The translations under genes were made by a program, and so were the position numbers. Under the pieces are notes generated by a model, which was not told the origin of the DNA, searched no databases, and worked only from the letters and a program-made list of their open reading frames with translations. DNA of 5,434 nucleotides. It comes from Spirochaetales bacterium (GTDB lineage Bacteria; Spirochaetota; Spirochaetia; Sphaerochaetales; Sphaerochaetaceae). The stretch spans positions 1 to 5,434 of the forward strand of contig JAFVFA010000102.1 in assembly GCA_017475725.1 (NCBI GenBank), read 5' to 3'. Numbering within the stretch: the first letter of the stretch is position 1; each line of letters opens with the position of its first letter. Shown piece by piece: positions 4,469-5,434 of the stretch.

Positions 4469-5434
4469 ATGAAAAAAGGTATTATCGTACTTTTGATCGC
4501 GGTGCTGGTCGCTGGCTTCGCATTCGCAGGCAAGTTCACAGGTTCTGCAGCCATCGAGTTTGAGGTTGACCTCAATGCTCAGGAGTGGGGATTTGCAAAC
4601 ATAACAAAGGGAAAGTACTCATTCAATTTCGAGTTGGATACAACAAAGGTTGCCATCGGTGAAGAGCATCAGACAGACGTCTGGGCAGAGTTGGCAGCAG
4701 AGGCAACAGCATTTGTCAAGCTCTCAAACGGAGCTCTTGGAACAAACGTTGTCGTCGATCCAAAGTATACAGCTAAGATCACAGTGGCCAACATCCATGT
4801 TGGTGATATCACATTCGGTATCCTGAATGCCGGAACAGCAGTCAACTTCGCTTCTTCATATTATGATGATGACGATGACGGCGATCCGGATTTCGATACA
4901 GTCCAGGGCGGATCAAAGCTTGTCGCCGGTTTCACAGTCTCTTACAAGGATTGGTTCGGTGGATTCGGAGCTGAGGGTTCATGGGCAACAGATCCTGCAA
5001 CATACAAGGTCTTCGCTCACGTTGCAACTCCTGATTTCAAGTTCGCTGAGGATGCTGTCTCCGTCAAGGCCGGTGTCTATGCATTCGTCACCGACAAGGA
5101 CACAACAAACAAGACATACTTCGGTGGTGCAGCCAAGGCTGACTACACATCAGACAAGTTCGATGCAGGCGCAGCTGCTGACCTCCAGTACGGTGTCGCC
5201 GCTGAGAAGTTCCTCTATGAGGCTTCCGCATACGCAGATCTCAAGTTCGTCGAGAACTGGCCGATCTCAATCAACGTCTATGCAACACCAGGTGCTCTCA
5301 CAGGTATAGCCGCATACGCCGGAGATTATGCAGAGTCCCTCAAGCTGGATGCCAAGGTTTCCACAAGCGGTTCCGTTGACTTCAACGAGGATACCAAGCT
5401 TGGAATCGGTGCCTATGTCGAGGCCAGAGATGCT
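4469..5434 (+). CDS. Exported protein, probable outer-membrane beta-barrel, 3' end missing
   Basis: 322 residues are visible and the frame is open at the right edge. Residues 1-20 form a textbook signal peptide: MKK, a hydrophobic core GIIVLLIAVLVAG, and an AFA cleavage site before G21. The mature part has no Cys, many strand-like stretches with alternating aromatic and small or polar residues (for example KYSFNFELD, KLVAGFTVSYKDW, EASAYADLKF), and acidic turns, as in porin-like barrels of spirochaetes and other Gram-negative-type bacteria. Residues 133-143 read DDDDDGDPDFD, matching the Ca-binding form DxDxDGxPD. Only one Arg (320) occurs in 322 residues. Of 25 Thr codons, 22 are ACA, matching rplM and rpsI. 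The strong promoter, leader hairpin and GGAGG site suggest abundant product. It could instead be a periplasmic beta-rich protein; no family name is claimed. Confidence 0.8.
   Translation, partial: MKKGIIVLLIAVLVAGFAFAGKFTGSAAIEFEVDLNAQEWGFANITKGKYSFNFELDTTKVAIGEEHQTDVWAELAAEATAFVKLSNGALGTNVVVDPKYTAKITVANIHVGDITFGILNAGTAVNFASSYYDDDDDGDPDFDTVQGGSKLVAGFTVSYKDWFGGFGAEGSWATDPATYKVFAHVATPDFKFAEDAVSVKAGVYAFVTDKDTTNKTYFGGAAKADYTSDKFDAGAAADLQYGVAAEKFLYEASAYADLKFVENWPISINVYATPGALTGIAAYAGDYAESLKLDAKVSTSGSVDFNEDTKLGIGAYVEARDA

Noticed and set aside
4827..5309. 160-codon + strand frame in another phase within the exported protein gene.
   Set aside because: It is made almost wholly of Ser, Thr, Gln and Arg, the shifted reading of ACA/GCA-rich codons, while the overlapping frame has a signal peptide, promoter and ribosome binding site.

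Overview
The window reads as bacterial chromosome of moderate G+C. The best guess for the host is a spirochaete, perhaps near Sphaerochaeta or Treponema. This rests on the look of the L13 protein, on the exported, aromatic-rich, barrel-like protein at the right end, and on gene content; it is an inference made without any search. All six genes lie on the + strand and nothing suggests a recent mobile insertion.

Layout. (1) 1-1775: the 3' part of a UvrD/PcrA superfamily 1 DNA helicase, running from motif III to a C-terminal Tudor-like domain, with an unusual Tyr/Gly/Ser/Asp-rich linker between them. (2) 1776-2028: a 253-base gap with a weak terminator, a sigma-70 type promoter and a leader of about 160 nt that contains an imperfect 17-bp direct repeat and several competing helices. 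(3) 2029-3362: rplM (L13), rpsI (S9) and recX in one tight transcription unit. rpsI and recX are only 3 bases apart, and a terminator-like hairpin with a run of seven T lies inside the first codons of recX. (4) 3363-4302: a two-domain protein joining a UPF0158-like N-terminal region to a GNAT acetyltransferase-like C-terminal region. An extended -10 element sits so close to its start codon that the mRNA may be leaderless. (5) 4303-4468: a terminator whose T tract runs directly into the -35 box of a near-consensus promoter. (6) 4469-5434: the first 322 residues of an exported protein, probably an outer-membrane beta-barrel, open at the right edge.

How the genes relate. rplM and rpsI are a classic ribosomal-protein pair. 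Having recX behind them puts a RecA modulator under a growth-linked promoter, and the hairpin in its 5' coding end offers a way to keep its level low. The ribosomal genes and the exported protein share a narrow codon set (ACA for Thr; AGG absent), while the helicase and recX use AGG and ATA freely. This fits high expression of the former group.

No CRISPR array, insertion sequence, convincing tRNA gene or clearly new multi-gene system was found. The points most worth following are the terminator inside recX, the L13 leader, the UPF0158-GNAT fusion, and the Ca-binding-like Asp loop in the putative barrel protein.
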